From contig NZ_JABWRP020000019.1 in the NCBI RefSeq assembly GCF_014269035.2, positions 29,895 through 93,894 of the forward strand: a stretch of 64,000 nucleotides of DNA, in the 5' to 3' direction. The translations under genes and the position numbers were made by a program. The DNA is from Pseudomonas vlassakiae. Lineage in GTDB: Bacteria > Pseudomonadota > Gammaproteobacteria > Pseudomonadales > Pseudomonadaceae. Positions 1-9,668 of this stretch are shown here, piece after piece. Below the pieces are notes generated by a model that made no database searches, had not been told where the DNA came from, and saw nothing but the letters and a program-made list of their open reading frames with translations. Position 1 is the stretch's first letter; each line of letters starts with the position of its first letter.

Positions 1-833
1 ACTGGCTGGAGCCCAGCTCGACCCGGGCGATGTCCTTCAGGCGCGTGATTTCGCCATCGGCACCGGCGCGGATGATGATGTTCTCGAATTCTTCCTCGTT
101 GACCAGGCGGCCCTGGGTGTTGATCGACAGCTGGAAGCTGGTAGAGCCGGGGGCGGGCGGGGCGCCCAGCTGGCCGGCGGCGACCTGGCGGTTCTGCTCG
201 CGAATCGCGGCCACCACATCGCTGGCGGTCAGGTTGCGCGACGCGGTCTTGTTCGGGTCGAGCCACACGCGCAGCGAGTAGTCACCCATGCCGAACAGCT
301 GCACGTCACCGACGCCGCCCAGGCGCGCCAACTCATCCTTGATGTTGAGGATGGCGTAGTTGGACAGGTAGAGCATGTCGTAGCGGTTGTCCGGCGAGGT
401 CAGGTGCACGACCATGGTCAGGTCAGGCGAAGCCTTGTCGACGGTGATACCGATCCGCGTCACTTCCTCCGGCAGCTTGGGCTGGGTGCGGGTGACGCGG
501 TTCTGCACTTGCACCTGGGCGTTGTCCAGGTCGGTGCCCAGGGCAAAGGTGATGGTCAGGGTCAGCTTGCCGTCGGCGGTGGACTGCGAGGACATGTACA
601 GCATGTTCTCGACACCGGTGATGGCCTGCTCCAGCGGCGCGGCGACGGTTTCGCCGATGACCTTGGGGTTTGCCCCGGGGAAGTTGGCGCGCACTACCAC
701 GGTCGGCGGTACCACCTCGGGGTATTCGCTGATCGGCAGTTGGAACAGCGAGATCGAACCGGCGATCAGCAGCACCAGCGACAGCACCGCGGCGAAGATC
801 GGCCGGGTAATGAAGAATTTCGAAAAGTTCATC
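1..833 (-). CDS. mexF: RND efflux pump inner-membrane permease, MexF-like (partial)
   Basis: Inner-membrane permease of a tripartite RND drug efflux pump, driven by the proton motive force. The window holds only the first 277 codons; the rest lies beyond base 1. The N-terminus (MNFSKFFITRPIFAAVLS) is the usual first membrane helix of the HAE-1 family, followed by porter-domain sequence including the typical GVGDVQLFG and ITRLKDIARVELG segments. The start at 833 lies 11 bases after the stop of the adaptor gene (845), so the two form an operon. The MexE/MexF assignment rests on the adaptor and gene order; a TtgB/MexB-type pump is less likely. An outer-membrane channel gene would be expected further downstream, outside the window. 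Confidence 0.93.
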
Positions 834-844
834 GGTGGGGTCCC

Positions 845-2086
845 TTAACCGCGTGGCGCCTGGGCGCTGGCGACTTTTTCGGTGGAGCCGGCCACTTTCG
901 GCGCCGGGTTGCTGGCCTCCAGGGCCTGGCGCTGCTGGGCGAGGGCGGCGAGGGTCTGTTCACTGGCCATCGGGGTTTCTTCCGGGGTCACCGGCGAGCC
1001 AGGGCGCACGCGCTGCAGGCCCTTGACCACGATGCGGTCGTCCTTGGCCAGGCCGCTACGGACGATGCGCAGGCCTTCGAGCTTCGGCCCCAGTTCCACG
1101 GCGCGGTAGGCGGCCTTGTTGTCCTTGTCCATGACCAGCACGAACTTCTTGCCAAGGTCGGTGCCGACCGCTTCGTCGTTGATCAGCACGGCGTCGTACT
1201 GGGCGCTGCCCACCAGTTTCAGGCGTGCATACAGGCCTGGGGTGAACTGGCCGTCGCGGTTGTCGAACACGGCACGGCCGCGGATGGTGCCGGTGCGCGG
1301 GTTGACCTGGTTGTCGACGAAGTTCATCTGGCCCAGGTGCGGGTTGCCGGTTTCGTTGGTCAGGCCCAGGTACACCGGGGTGCTCTGGCCGCGCTGGCCT
1401 TCGCGTGCCAGCTGGGTGTACTTCAGGTACACGCGCTCGTCGGCGTCGAAGTAGGCGTACACCTTGTCGGTGGACACTACGCTGGTCAGTGGCGTGACAT
1501 CGGCGGTGACGATGTTGCCGGCGGTGAATTCGGCACGGCTGACACGGCCGCTGATCGGCGCGGTGACGCGGGTGAAGCTGAGGTTCAGGCGAGCCAGGTC
1601 GAGCTGGGCCTGAATCGCGTCGACCCCGGCGCGGGCTTCGGCGGCGGCGCTGCTGCGCGACTCGGCCAGCTCGGCGGAAATGGCGTTGCTGTCACGCAGG
1701 CGCTCGCCACGGCGGGCTTCGTTGGCGCTGCGGATGGCGGTGGCCTTGGCCTGTTGCAGTTGGGCTTCGAGGCGGCGCACCTCTGCCTGGAACGGGCGCG
1801 GGTCGATCTGGAACAGCAGGTCGCCTTTCTTCACCTGGGCGCCTTCGGTGAACGCCACCAAGTCAATCTGGCCGGAGACCCGTGGCCGCACTTCGACGGT
1901 TTCCGGCGCTTCCAGGCGGCCGGTGAACTCGTCCCATTCGTTGATCGGCTGCTCGATGACCTTGGCGACGCTGACCTTGGGCGCGGCGGGAGCCTGCACG
2001 GCGTCGGGGGTGCGGCCACAAGCGCTGAGCACCACCACTGCCAGGGCAGCGAGGGGGAAGCGCAAGGGTTTGAGTGAGTGATCCAT
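845..2086 (-). CDS. mexE: RND efflux periplasmic adaptor lipoprotein, MexE-like
   Basis: Membrane fusion (adaptor) subunit linking the RND permease to an outer-membrane channel. The 413-residue protein starts with a lipoprotein signal ending VVVLSAC (lipid-anchored Cys23). A lipoyl/barrel-sandwich region (RPRVSGQIDLVAFTEGAQVKKGDLLFQID), an alpha-hairpin and beta-barrel regions follow. ATG at 2086 is chosen over an upstream ATG at 2146 because it is preceded by GGAG at good spacing and gives a clean signal peptide. It is the first gene of the operon with the permease. A perfect ATC-N9-GAT inverted repeat lies about 85 bases upstream, suggesting a MexT-like LysR regulator. Confidence 0.93.
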   Translation of the reverse strand: MDHSLKPLRFPLAALAVVVLSACGRTPDAVQAPAAPKVSVAKVIEQPINEWDEFTGRLEAPETVEVRPRVSGQIDLVAFTEGAQVKKGDLLFQIDPRPFQAEVRRLEAQLQQAKATAIRSANEARRGERLRDSNAISAELAESRSSAAAEARAGVDAIQAQLDLARLNLSFTRVTAPISGRVSRAEFTAGNIVTADVTPLTSVVSTDKVYAYFDADERVYLKYTQLAREGQRGQSTPVYLGLTNETGNPHLGQMNFVDNQVNPRTGTIRGRAVFDNRDGQFTPGLYARLKLVGSAQYDAVLINDEAVGTDLGKKFVLVMDKDNKAAYRAVELGPKLEGLRIVRSGLAKDDRIVVKGLQRVRPGSPVTPEETPMASEQTLAALAQQRQALEASNPAPKVAGSTEKVASAQAPRG

Positions 2087-2168
2087 GGAGAACTCCGCCA
2101 ATGTATTAGTAGTGGGCGGAGTGTGAGTGTCTTGCGCGCGACGCACGAATCGAACGGAGCGAAGGTTA

Positions 2169-2187
2169 ATATCACGCGCAATGATAT
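2169..2187. promoter_or_regulatory. ATC-N9-GAT inverted repeat upstream of mexE (LysR-type box)
   Basis: ATATCA-N7-TGATAT is a perfect 6-base inverted repeat that contains ATC-N9-GAT, the core described for nod-box type LysR regulators such as MexT. It lies between the divergent mexE and MFS genes, about 85 bases from mexE. No LysR gene is adjacent, so the regulator would act from elsewhere. Binding is inferred. Confidence 0.5.
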
Positions 2188-2306
2188 GTCTGGATCAATC
2201 ATCGATGGCGGGCATGTGACGGCGGTTGCGGGTAAGCTCTCCAAAGCCTGTGCCGGCGAATAGGCCAGGCAGAAACCCCCGCACAGCGACTGAAACAGGC
2301 CCCACC

Positions 2307-3482
2307 TTGCACACCTACCACCGCCTGCCCGGCCCCCTTGGCATCGTCCTGCTCGGCGTGCTGCAAATCCTGGTCTGGGGCGGCTCGTTCTTCCTCATGG
2401 CGGTGATGGCCGACCCGATCAGCCGCGACACCGGCTGGCCCAGCCAATGGGTCTATGGCGCGTTGTCCCTGAGCCTGATGGTCTCGGCGCTGCTGGCCCC
2501 GTTGTCCAGCCGACTGGTCGCCCGCTACGGCGGCCGCCCGCAAATGGCCGCCAGCGGCGCGGTGGTGGCGGTGGGGTTGCTGATCATGGCCGCCAGCCAC
2601 AACCTCGGGCTGTTCCTGCTGGCCTGGGCGGTGATCGGCATCGGCATGGCCATGGGGTTGTATGAAGCGTTGTTCGCCACCCTGGGCGGGTTGTATGGCG
2701 AAGGCGCGGGCAAGGCCATTACGGGTATTACCCTGATTGCCGGTTTCGCCTCGACCCTCTCATGGCCGACCGTGGCCATGGCCATCGAACAGGTCGGCTG
2801 GCGGGCGACCTGCGTGTGCTATGCGCTGGTGCTGATCGTGGTGGTGGCACCGTTGTACTGGCGGGTGCTGCCAGCGGGCGGGCGGGTCGAGGTGCCGGCC
2901 AAGGCACAGGCGCAAGGCGCAGCGGCCGGCGTGGACCCCCCGCTGTACCTGCTGCTGACCAGCATGTTCGCCATTGGCGCGATCATCATGACCGCCATCG
3001 CCGTACAGCTGGTGGCCGTGCTGCAGGGGTTGGGGCATTCGCTGCCGGTGGCCATCGGCCTGGCGGCGATGCTCGGCCCCAGCCAGGTGGCGTCGCGGGT
3101 GCTGCAGATCCTGGCTGGCAAGCGCCACCCGATCTGGACCGCGCTGGCCTGGGTGGGCCTGGTGCTGCTCGGGTTGCTGATGGTGACCTTTGTGCCGGCC
3201 GCCACTGCGGTGGGCTTGCTGGTGTTCGGCTGTGGCAACGGCCTGCGGGCGATCGTGCGTGGGTTGCTGCCGCTGGCGATGATGCCACCCGCGCAGTACG
3301 TGCTGCTGATGGGGCGCATGTCTCGGCCGTCGCTGATCGGGCAGGCACTCACGCCCGTGGTGGGGGGCTTTCTGTTCGAGCACTTTGGCTCGATGGGGGT
3401 GTTGCTGACCTTGTGCCTGCTGGCGCTGACCAATGTGCTGCTGGTGGGCATGGTGATGCATCGGGTGCGAACCAGCAGCTGA
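2307..3482 (+). CDS. MFS transporter
   Basis: Major facilitator superfamily permease of about 391 residues with some 12 hydrophobic segments. It carries the loop 2-3 type motif (RLVARYGGRPQMAASG) and an N-terminal half resembling the MFS_1/oxalate-formate branch. Substrate unknown. The start is uncertain: the frame is open from a TTG at 2226, and no ATG precedes the first helix. TTG at 2307 (LHTYHRLPGPLGIVLLG) gives an ordinary short cytoplasmic N-terminus but has a weak ribosome site. It is divergent from mexE and shares its upstream region. It is followed convergently by tcuC with only 31 bases between stops. Confidence 0.8.
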   Translation: MHTYHRLPGPLGIVLLGVLQILVWGGSFFLMAVMADPISRDTGWPSQWVYGALSLSLMVSALLAPLSSRLVARYGGRPQMAASGAVVAVGLLIMAASHNLGLFLLAWAVIGIGMAMGLYEALFATLGGLYGEGAGKAITGITLIAGFASTLSWPTVAMAIEQVGWRATCVCYALVLIVVVAPLYWRVLPAGGRVEVPAKAQAQGAAAGVDPPLYLLLTSMFAIGAIIMTAIAVQLVAVLQGLGHSLPVAIGLAAMLGPSQVASRVLQILAGKRHPIWTALAWVGLVLLGLLMVTFVPAATAVGLLVFGCGNGLRAIVRGLLPLAMMPPAQYVLLMGRMSRPSLIGQALTPVVGGFLFEHFGSMGVLLTLCLLALTNVLLVGMVMHRVRTSS

Positions 3483-3513
3483 GGCTGCTGGCACCACCGG
3501 TTGGCTACCGGGT

Positions 3514-4806
3514 TCAGCAGCTACGCGCCGCTACTGGCTTGGCCCGACGATACAGCACGGTCGTCGCGGTGAACCCGCAGACCGCTGCGAACATCAGCCA
3601 GTAGGCCGGCGACGCTTTGTCCCCGGTGGCCTGCACCAACAGCGTCGAGACCGCTGGCGTGAAGCCGCCGAACAGCGCGGTGGCCAGGCTGAAGGCCAGC
3701 GAGAAACCGACCACCCGCACGTTCGCCGGCATCACCTCGGTCAGCGCCGCGACCATGGCGCCGTTGTACATCCCGAAGAAGAACGAGAAGTACAGCAACA
3801 CCACAAGCAGGCGCTCGAAGCTGGCGGCTTCGGCCAGCCAGTGCATGGCCGGGTAGGCGGTCAGCACGCACAGCAGGGAAATCGCCAACAGCTGCGGGCG
3901 CCGGCCGATGCGATCGGAGAGCGCGCCGCCGATGGGCAGCCAGATGAAGTTGCTAACCCCCACCAGCAGGGTTACCACCAGGCTGTCGGTAGTGCTCAGT
4001 TGCAGCACGGTCTTGCCGAAGGTCGGGGTGTAGACCGTGATCAGGTAGAACGTCGTGGTGGTCATGGCCGCCAGCAGCCCGCCCGCCAGCACCGTGCGCC
4101 AGTTGTCGCACATCGAGCGGAACACTTCAGCAGCGCCCGGGTGGTGCCCGCGGGCCTTGAACGCGTCGGTCTCTTGCAGCGAGCGGCGAATGACGAAGAT
4201 GAACGGTATGATCACGCAGCCGATGAAGAAAGGAATGCGCCAGCCCCAGGCCGCCACTTCGCTGGTGGCCATGCAGGCGTTGAGGCCATAGCCCAGCGCT
4301 GCCGCCACGACGATCGCCACTTGCTGGCTCGCCGATTGCCAGCTGGTGAAGAAACCGGTGCGCCCCGGCGTGGCGATTTCCGAGAGGTAGACCGAAACGC
4401 CGCCCAGCTCGGCGCCAGCGGAAAAGCCCTGCAACAGTCGGCCCAGCAGCACCAGCAACGGGGCGAGGATGCCAATGCTGGCGTAACCCGGCACCAGGGC
4501 GATCAGCACGGTGCCGGCGGCCATGATCGACAGCGTCACGATCAGCCCTTTGCGCCGGCCGACCTTGTCGATGTAGGCGCCCAGCACGATGGCGCCCAGC
4601 GGGCGCATCAGGAAGCCTGAGCCGAACACCGCGAAGGTCATCATCAGCGAGGCGAACTCGCTGCTGGCCGGGAAGAACGTCTGCGATATGTAGGTGGCAT
4701 AGAAACCGAACAGGAAGAAGTCGAACTGTTCGAGGAAGTTGCCGCTGGTCACCCGCAGGATGGCGCCCAGCTTGGCGCCCCTGGTCTGTGTTGTTGTTTT
4801 CATCAT
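3514..4806 (-). CDS. tcuC: Tricarballylate/citrate:proton symporter, TcuC-like
   Basis: MFS transporter of the metabolite:H+ symporter group (CitA/TcuC), 430 residues, predicted to import tricarballylate or citrate. It has the family features GNFLEQFDFFLFGFYATYI in helix 1, the loop motif DKVGRRKGL, and an RIPFFIGCVIIPFIFVIRRSLQET segment. ATG at 4806 is chosen; an in-frame ATG at 4860 would overlap the tcuB stop and lengthen the N-terminus unusually. It lies 37 bases after tcuB in the same direction and is the last gene of tcuRABC, so it supplies the substrate for TcuA and TcuB. Confidence 0.9.
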   Translation of the reverse strand: MMKTTTQTRGAKLGAILRVTSGNFLEQFDFFLFGFYATYISQTFFPASSEFASLMMTFAVFGSGFLMRPLGAIVLGAYIDKVGRRKGLIVTLSIMAAGTVLIALVPGYASIGILAPLLVLLGRLLQGFSAGAELGGVSVYLSEIATPGRTGFFTSWQSASQQVAIVVAAALGYGLNACMATSEVAAWGWRIPFFIGCVIIPFIFVIRRSLQETDAFKARGHHPGAAEVFRSMCDNWRTVLAGGLLAAMTTTTFYLITVYTPTFGKTVLQLSTTDSLVVTLLVGVSNFIWLPIGGALSDRIGRRPQLLAISLLCVLTAYPAMHWLAEAASFERLLVVLLYFSFFFGMYNGAMVAALTEVMPANVRVVGFSLAFSLATALFGGFTPAVSTLLVQATGDKASPAYWLMFAAVCGFTATTVLYRRAKPVAARSC

Positions 4807-4843
4807 GGCTACCGTTTTGCTCGCTTTTGTTGTTTTTGAGTGT

Positions 4844-6004
4844 TCAATCGCTGCCGGCATTGATCGGGTTGGGCTGGCGTTTCTCGATGGCGTGCTTGAG
4901 CAACGCCGCGCTGCGGAAGATGCCGTGGGCGAACTTGCTGTAAGGCATGGTCAGGAAGAACGCCATCACCAGCCCCAGGTGCATGGCCAGCAGCAGGCCA
5001 AGCGCGCTGGTCTCGCGCCACGCCAGCAGGGCCAGGCCGCTGGCGCTGACCAGCAACAGCAGGGCGATGAAACCGCGGTCCATGGGCTTCTGCTCGGCGT
5101 CGCCGTGGTCGGGGTTGCGCCGCAGGTTGAGGTACAGCAAGCCGGCGGGGCCTGCCAGCAGGCCGAGACCGCCGGCAATACCCAGCAGGACCGGCAGGCT
5201 CAGCACCGGGTATGGCGCCGCCAGGCCCAGCAGGTAGTGGTAGAGCGTCGCGGTGCCGGTCGCGGCCAGGCACAGCAGGAAGCCGTAGAAGGTCAGGTGG
5301 TGAAAGCGCCGCCGCCACAGGGTGAAGCGGTCATCGGCGTTGTTGCAGCCTTCGCCGTGGCCACCGTCCAGATACTTGAGCCTGGCCACGCTGGCCGTCG
5401 CCTCCAGGGCTGCGGCGGTCTTTAGCCCGGCGCCTGCCGCAGGGGGCGAGACGTCGCGCCAGAAGCGCCGCACGCCCAGGCCCAGGGCGATGAGCGCAAA
5501 GCCGAACACCGCGCCGAACATCAGTGCCAGGGTGTTGTGCGGGAAGATCCCGTAGAAGTTGCCGCCGGGCATTGCCGTGAACAGGTTGCCCATGGCCAGC
5601 AGTGTCAGGCACAGGAACAGCACCAGGCCGAAGCCGCTGGCCAGCGCCAGCGTCAGGCCATTGCGCTGGTACAGGCGGCCCAGGGCACGCGGCCAGGCGT
5701 ATTCGGCATAGGTGTCGAGGCGCACCTTGGCCATGGCCTTGGGCACGTTGACTTCGAACGCATGGGGTGCGGCGTACTGGCAGGCATGCAAGCAGGCGCC
5801 GCAGTTGTGGCACAGGTTGGCCAGGTAGTGGATGTCGGCCTGGGTAAATTCCAGGCGCCGGGTCATCGCCGGAAACACCGCGCAGAACCCTTCACAGTAG
5901 CGGCAGGCATTGCAGATGCTCATCTGCCGTTGCACTTCGCTTTCGTGCACGTTCAGCACCGGGATCAGTTCGCTTTTCTGGGCCTGCGGATCAAACAGCT
6001 GCAT
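4844..6004 (-). CDS. tcuB: Tricarballylate utilisation membrane Fe-S/heme protein TcuB
   Basis: Electron-transfer partner of TcuA, thought to reoxidise its reduced FAD and pass electrons to the quinone pool. The N-terminal part has two four-cysteine clusters (C31, C34, C37, C41 and C65, C68, C71, C75), typical of two [4Fe-4S] centres. A C-terminal membrane domain of about six helices follows with several histidines suited to heme b. Length 386 residues is normal. ATG at 6004 follows GGGAGG at 6 bases. The start overlaps the tcuA stop by 14 bases, indicating translational coupling. Confidence 0.93.
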   Translation of the reverse strand: MQLFDPQAQKSELIPVLNVHESEVQRQMSICNACRYCEGFCAVFPAMTRRLEFTQADIHYLANLCHNCGACLHACQYAAPHAFEVNVPKAMAKVRLDTYAEYAWPRALGRLYQRNGLTLALASGFGLVLFLCLTLLAMGNLFTAMPGGNFYGIFPHNTLALMFGAVFGFALIALGLGVRRFWRDVSPPAAGAGLKTAAALEATASVARLKYLDGGHGEGCNNADDRFTLWRRRFHHLTFYGFLLCLAATGTATLYHYLLGLAAPYPVLSLPVLLGIAGGLGLLAGPAGLLYLNLRRNPDHGDAEQKPMDRGFIALLLLVSASGLALLAWRETSALGLLLAMHLGLVMAFFLTMPYSKFAHGIFRSAALLKHAIEKRQPNPINAGSD

Positions 6005-7436
6005 GACGTACCTCCCGGGTGTCGACAAAGCCGGCGCTGGCAGCCGCCTGGACACCGGCAATCCGGCCGAACGCCGTGCCGATGGCCATGCCGATACCGG
6101 CGGTGTAGCCCTTGCCCAGTACGTTACCGGCCATCATTTCTCCTGCGACGAAAAGGTTGGGGCTGGGCTTGCCGGCGAAATGCACCGCAGCGCTTTCGTC
6201 TGTCGCCAGGCCCAGGTAGGTGAAGGTGACGCCCGGCTTGAGCGGGTAGGCGTAGAACGGTGGCTTGACCAGCGGGCGGGCCCAGTGGGTCTTGGCCGGG
6301 GTCAGGCCGGCGGTGTGGCAGTCGTCGAGCGCGGTATGGTCGAAGGTGCCGACCTGGCAGGCGTTGTTGAACGCCTCGATGGTCTGGCAGAACGGCGCCT
6401 CTGGCAGGCCCAGCTTGCGCGCCAGTTCCGTCAGGGAGTTGGCCGTGGTGCCTGGGAACACCGGTGGCATGAAGCGGCCGATGGCCTGCTGGTCGATGAT
6501 CGAATAGGCCTGCTGGCCCGGCTGGCCAGCTACCAGGCGGCCCCAGATGGCATAACGCTTGGGCCAGAAGTCTTCGCCCTCGTCATAGAAGCGTTCGCCG
6601 TCGCGATTGACCACCACGCCCAGCGACACGCAGTCGATACGGGTGCAGATACCGCCGTCATACAGCGGTGCGCGGGCGTCGATCGCGACCATGTGCGCCT
6701 GGGTCGGGTCGCCGATGATATCGGCGCCGAGTTCGCCCAGGCGCTTGAGCAGGATGCCGGTGTTGAAGCGCGTGCCGCGGATCAGGAAGTTGTCCGACGG
6801 CCATTCGCCACGGGCGTTCTGGCCCCAGGCTTCGCGCAACCACTGGCGATTGGACTCGAAGCCGCCCGCCGCCAGCACACAGGCCTTGGCCTGGATGCGT
6901 TCTGCGGGTAGTTGCCGGCCCTCGACCTCGCGGGCGGGCAGGTGAGCGGCGACGAACCTGCCGTCTTGCAGCTCGATATCGCAGACCTGGGCGTTGTAGC
7001 GCACCTGCACGCCAAGCCGTTCGGCACTGCGGAAATAGGCGTTCACCAGGGCCTTGCCGCCACCCATGAAGAACGCGTTGGTCCGCGCCACATGCAGGGC
7101 GCCGGACAGCGGCGGCTGAAAATGCACACCGTGGCTGCGCATCCAGTCGCGGCAGCTGGAGGAGGCACGAATGGCGATGCGCGCGAGTTTTTCGTTGGTC
7201 AGCCCGCCGGTGACCTTGAGCAGGTCTTGCCAGTACTCCTCTTCAGGGTAGGCGTCGACCAGCACATCCTGGGGCGCGTCGTGCATGCAGCGCAGGTTGC
7301 GGGTGTGTTGCGAATTGCCGCCACGCCAGGCCTTGGGCGCGGCTTCCAGCAGCATGACGCTGGCGCCGGCCTCACGGGCCATCAGCGCGGCGCAGAGGGC
7401 GGCATTGCCGCCGCCGATTACAAGAACATCGATCAT
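5991..7436 (-). CDS. tcuA: FAD-dependent tricarballylate dehydrogenase TcuA
   Basis: Flavoprotein of the fumarate reductase/succinate dehydrogenase family that oxidises tricarballylate to cis-aconitate, which then enters the TCA cycle. The N-terminus IDVLVIGGGNAALCAALMA is the FAD-binding Rossmann motif of TcuA/CobZ proteins (residues 2-20). A C-terminal FAD segment contains FVAGEMMAGNVLGKGYTAGIGM. Length 481 residues. ATG at 7436 is preceded by GAGGAG, whereas an upstream ATG at 7463 only adds nine unconserved residues. First structural gene after tcuR (115-base gap) and coupled to tcuB. Confidence 0.93.
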   Translation of the reverse strand: MIDVLVIGGGNAALCAALMAREAGASVMLLEAAPKAWRGGNSQHTRNLRCMHDAPQDVLVDAYPEEEYWQDLLKVTGGLTNEKLARIAIRASSSCRDWMRSHGVHFQPPLSGALHVARTNAFFMGGGKALVNAYFRSAERLGVQVRYNAQVCDIELQDGRFVAAHLPAREVEGRQLPAERIQAKACVLAAGGFESNRQWLREAWGQNARGEWPSDNFLIRGTRFNTGILLKRLGELGADIIGDPTQAHMVAIDARAPLYDGGICTRIDCVSLGVVVNRDGERFYDEGEDFWPKRYAIWGRLVAGQPGQQAYSIIDQQAIGRFMPPVFPGTTANSLTELARKLGLPEAPFCQTIEAFNNACQVGTFDHTALDDCHTAGLTPAKTHWARPLVKPPFYAYPLKPGVTFTYLGLATDESAAVHFAGKPSPNLFVAGEMMAGNVLGKGYTAGIGMAIGTAFGRIAGVQAAASAGFVDTREVRHAAV

Positions 7437-7551
7437 TTTCGCTCCTCGGTCGCAAGGAGGCATGAACGAAGAGCCCCTTGCGAGTGAGCAGAAAATAGGG
7501 CGGTCGGCGAGGCGTCGAAAGGCGGGTTACGGCATGAGGTGTTCAGTTTTA

Positions 7552-8484
7552 CTAAAGGCTGGCCTCTTCGATCCAGGTCGCCCCTGGCCATTGCCGCTGG
7601 CTGACCAGCTGGTGAGCAACGTCGATGATCACCCGTCGTGCGGCCAGCGCGGCAGGGGACAGCTCATCCTCCGCCAGGGTCGCCAGCAGGTTGCGCCGGC
7701 CAACGTGGGCGTCGCTGATCTGCGCGACCCGCAGCCCGCTTTCACCGCTGAGCGCCGCTGCGGCTCCGGGCTGGATGGTCGCGGCATGGCCCGCACGCAC
7801 GGCGTTCATCAGCACGGCCAGGCCATCGACTTCCATGATGATGTTGGGCACCAGGCCGGAGCGTTCGAATGCGGTCATCAGGGTCGAGCGCAGCCCATGC
7901 TGGACACTGGGCATGACCAGCGGCAGCTGGCCCAGGTCGGCCAGTTGCACACTGTTTACCGGCGCATGGGCCAGCTGTGGCGGGCTGATGACGAATAGCT
8001 TTTCATCCAGCAGCGGCGTCACGCTCCAGCGTTTGCCACCCTCGAGCTGGAACAGGATCGCAAGGTCGATCTGGCGGGCGTTGAGCTGCGCGGCGAGGTG
8101 CCCGGAGAGCATCTCAACCAGGTGCAGCTGGATGTCGGGGTAGCGCTCGCGCATGGCACTGATCAGCGGCAGCGCGAGCACGGTCGCAGTGGTCGGTGGC
8201 AGGCCGACGGTGACGTAGCCGCTCATGCGCCCACGGTGGGCGGCCAGGATGGCGTTCTCGGCCTGGCGCAGGCTGAGTTGGGCATGGTGCAGAAACGCCA
8301 TGCCGGCGCTGGTGGGCGTGACACCTGTGCTGCTGCGGTTGAGCAGGCGGGTGCAAAGCTCGCTTTCAAGCTTGGCGATCTGCTGGCTCAGGGCAGAGAC
8401 GCCGACCTCCAGTTCGAGCGCGGCGCGGCCAAGGCTGCCGTGCTCGATGATCTTGATGAAGTAGCGCAGTTGCCTGAGTTCCAA
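7552..8484 (-). CDS. tcuR: LysR-family regulator of tricarballylate genes, TcuR-like
   Basis: LysR-type transcriptional regulator of 310 residues. The first 60 residues form the winged helix-turn-helix (MELRQLRYFIKIIEHGSLGRAALELEVGVSALSQQIAKLE), followed by a substrate-binding domain. It lies directly upstream of tcuABC in the same orientation, 115 bases from tcuA. By analogy with Salmonella TcuR it should activate tcuABC in response to tricarballylate. The inducer is inferred from context, not from sequence. Confidence 0.85.
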   Translation of the reverse strand: MELRQLRYFIKIIEHGSLGRAALELEVGVSALSQQIAKLESELCTRLLNRSSTGVTPTSAGMAFLHHAQLSLRQAENAILAAHRGRMSGYVTVGLPPTTATVLALPLISAMRERYPDIQLHLVEMLSGHLAAQLNARQIDLAILFQLEGGKRWSVTPLLDEKLFVISPPQLAHAPVNSVQLADLGQLPLVMPSVQHGLRSTLMTAFERSGLVPNIIMEVDGLAVLMNAVRAGHAATIQPGAAAALSGESGLRVAQISDAHVGRRNLLATLAEDELSPAALAARRVIIDVAHQLVSQRQWPGATWIEEASL

Positions 8485-8592
8485 GGGGGCTCCTGACGAA
8501 GGCAGAGGGAATGAGGGTTGGGCGTTAGTGTAACGTGCCTGCTGCGTCAGGCTTGTGCTCGGTGCCCTGCAGCCGCAGCTGCCGTTACCGGA

Positions 8593-9639
8593 TCATGCGC
8601 TTTCCCGGGTAATCAATTCGCATTGCAGCAGGTTCAAGCGTTCCACTTCACCCTCATGGGCCACGCATCCCAGATGCTGCAACACCCGCATGGCTGCCAA
8701 TTCGCCAATTTGCCGCGATGGGGGCCGCAAGGTGGTCAGGCTGGGTAACAGCATCTCGGCGAAGGGGTAGTCGCCAAAACCGACGATGGCCATGTCCTCG
8801 GGCAAGCGCAGCCCGGCACGTTGGCCGGCCAGGAGTGCGCCGGCGGCCAGGTTGTCGTTGGCGAAGATGATCGCCTCAGGACGAGGGTCGCGACGGATCA
8901 GCGCCTGCATCGCCTGCTTGCCGGCTTCAAACGGCGCGCAGTCAGTCGACGGCACGAACACCCAAGGCTCGAGCCCGGCTTCACGCAGTGCTTCGATATA
9001 GCCATCGCGCCGCTCCAGCGCGCTGAGGTCACCCGCCGCGCTGTTCTGCACGAAGGCTATGCGCCGGTGGCCCTTGCCCAGCAGATAGCGGCACGCCTGC
9101 ACACCCACCTGGTGATGGCGGAAGCCAACCTGCAGCGGCGACCGTTCCGGGCGATAGTCCCAGATCTCCACCACCGGTACTTCGGCCTCGGTGAGCATCT
9201 TTTCGGTGGCCGGGCTGTGGAAATGGCTGGTCACCACCAGCGCTGCCGGCGACCAGCCGAGAAAGGCCCGCACGGCGCTTTCTTCCTGGGCCTCGCTGAA
9301 ATAGCTGGACGCCAGCAATAGCTGGTAGCCATGCCGGGTCAAGGTGTCGCTGAAGGCCTGGATGGTCTGGGCGAATATCGGCCCGGAAATGTTCGGAATG
9401 ACCATGCCGACGATTCGGCCACGGGCAGAGGCGAGGCCTCCCGCCACCAGGTTGGGCACATAACCTAGCGCTTGTACCGCGGCCTCGATGCGTTCGCGCA
9501 GGGGTGGGGATACCTGCCCGGGCTGGTTGAAGTAGCGCGACACGCTGATGGCCGACACGTTGGCGGCCCGCGCCACGTCCGCGAGCGTGACACGGCCCGC
9601 GCCACGGCGCTTGCGGGTGGGTTCCTTGGCTTGGCTCAC
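8593..9639 (-). CDS. LacI/GntR-family transcriptional repressor
   Basis: LacI-family regulator of 348 residues. The DNA-binding helix-turn-helix and hinge occupy about residues 17-70 (VTLADVARAANVSAISVSRY, then GYVPNLVAGGLA), followed by a periplasmic-binding-protein-like sensor domain. It is divergent from the TonB receptor operon. Two TTAGCGCTAA-type palindromes lie in the gap: one over the receptor promoter (9770-9783) and one close to its own start (9669-9680). It should therefore repress both the operon and itself. The effector is unknown; the domain resembles gluconate- and sugar-type LacI members, but the operon does not look like sugar metabolism. Confidence 0.92.
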   Translation of the reverse strand: MSQAKEPTRKRRGAGRVTLADVARAANVSAISVSRYFNQPGQVSPPLRERIEAAVQALGYVPNLVAGGLASARGRIVGMVIPNISGPIFAQTIQAFSDTLTRHGYQLLLASSYFSEAQEESAVRAFLGWSPAALVVTSHFHSPATEKMLTEAEVPVVEIWDYRPERSPLQVGFRHHQVGVQACRYLLGKGHRRIAFVQNSAAGDLSALERRDGYIEALREAGLEPWVFVPSTDCAPFEAGKQAMQALIRRDPRPEAIIFANDNLAAGALLAGQRAGLRLPEDMAIVGFGDYPFAEMLLPSLTTLRPPSRQIGELAAMRVLQHLGCVAHEGEVERLNLLQCELITRESA

Positions 9640-9668
9640 AGGCTGGCCTCGATGGGAAATGCCGCGAT

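Noticed and set aside
404..2077. A 557-codon plus-strand open frame opposite mexE and the start of mexF
   Set aside because: It spans two clear minus-strand genes and has shadow-type composition (Gly/His/Gln-rich).
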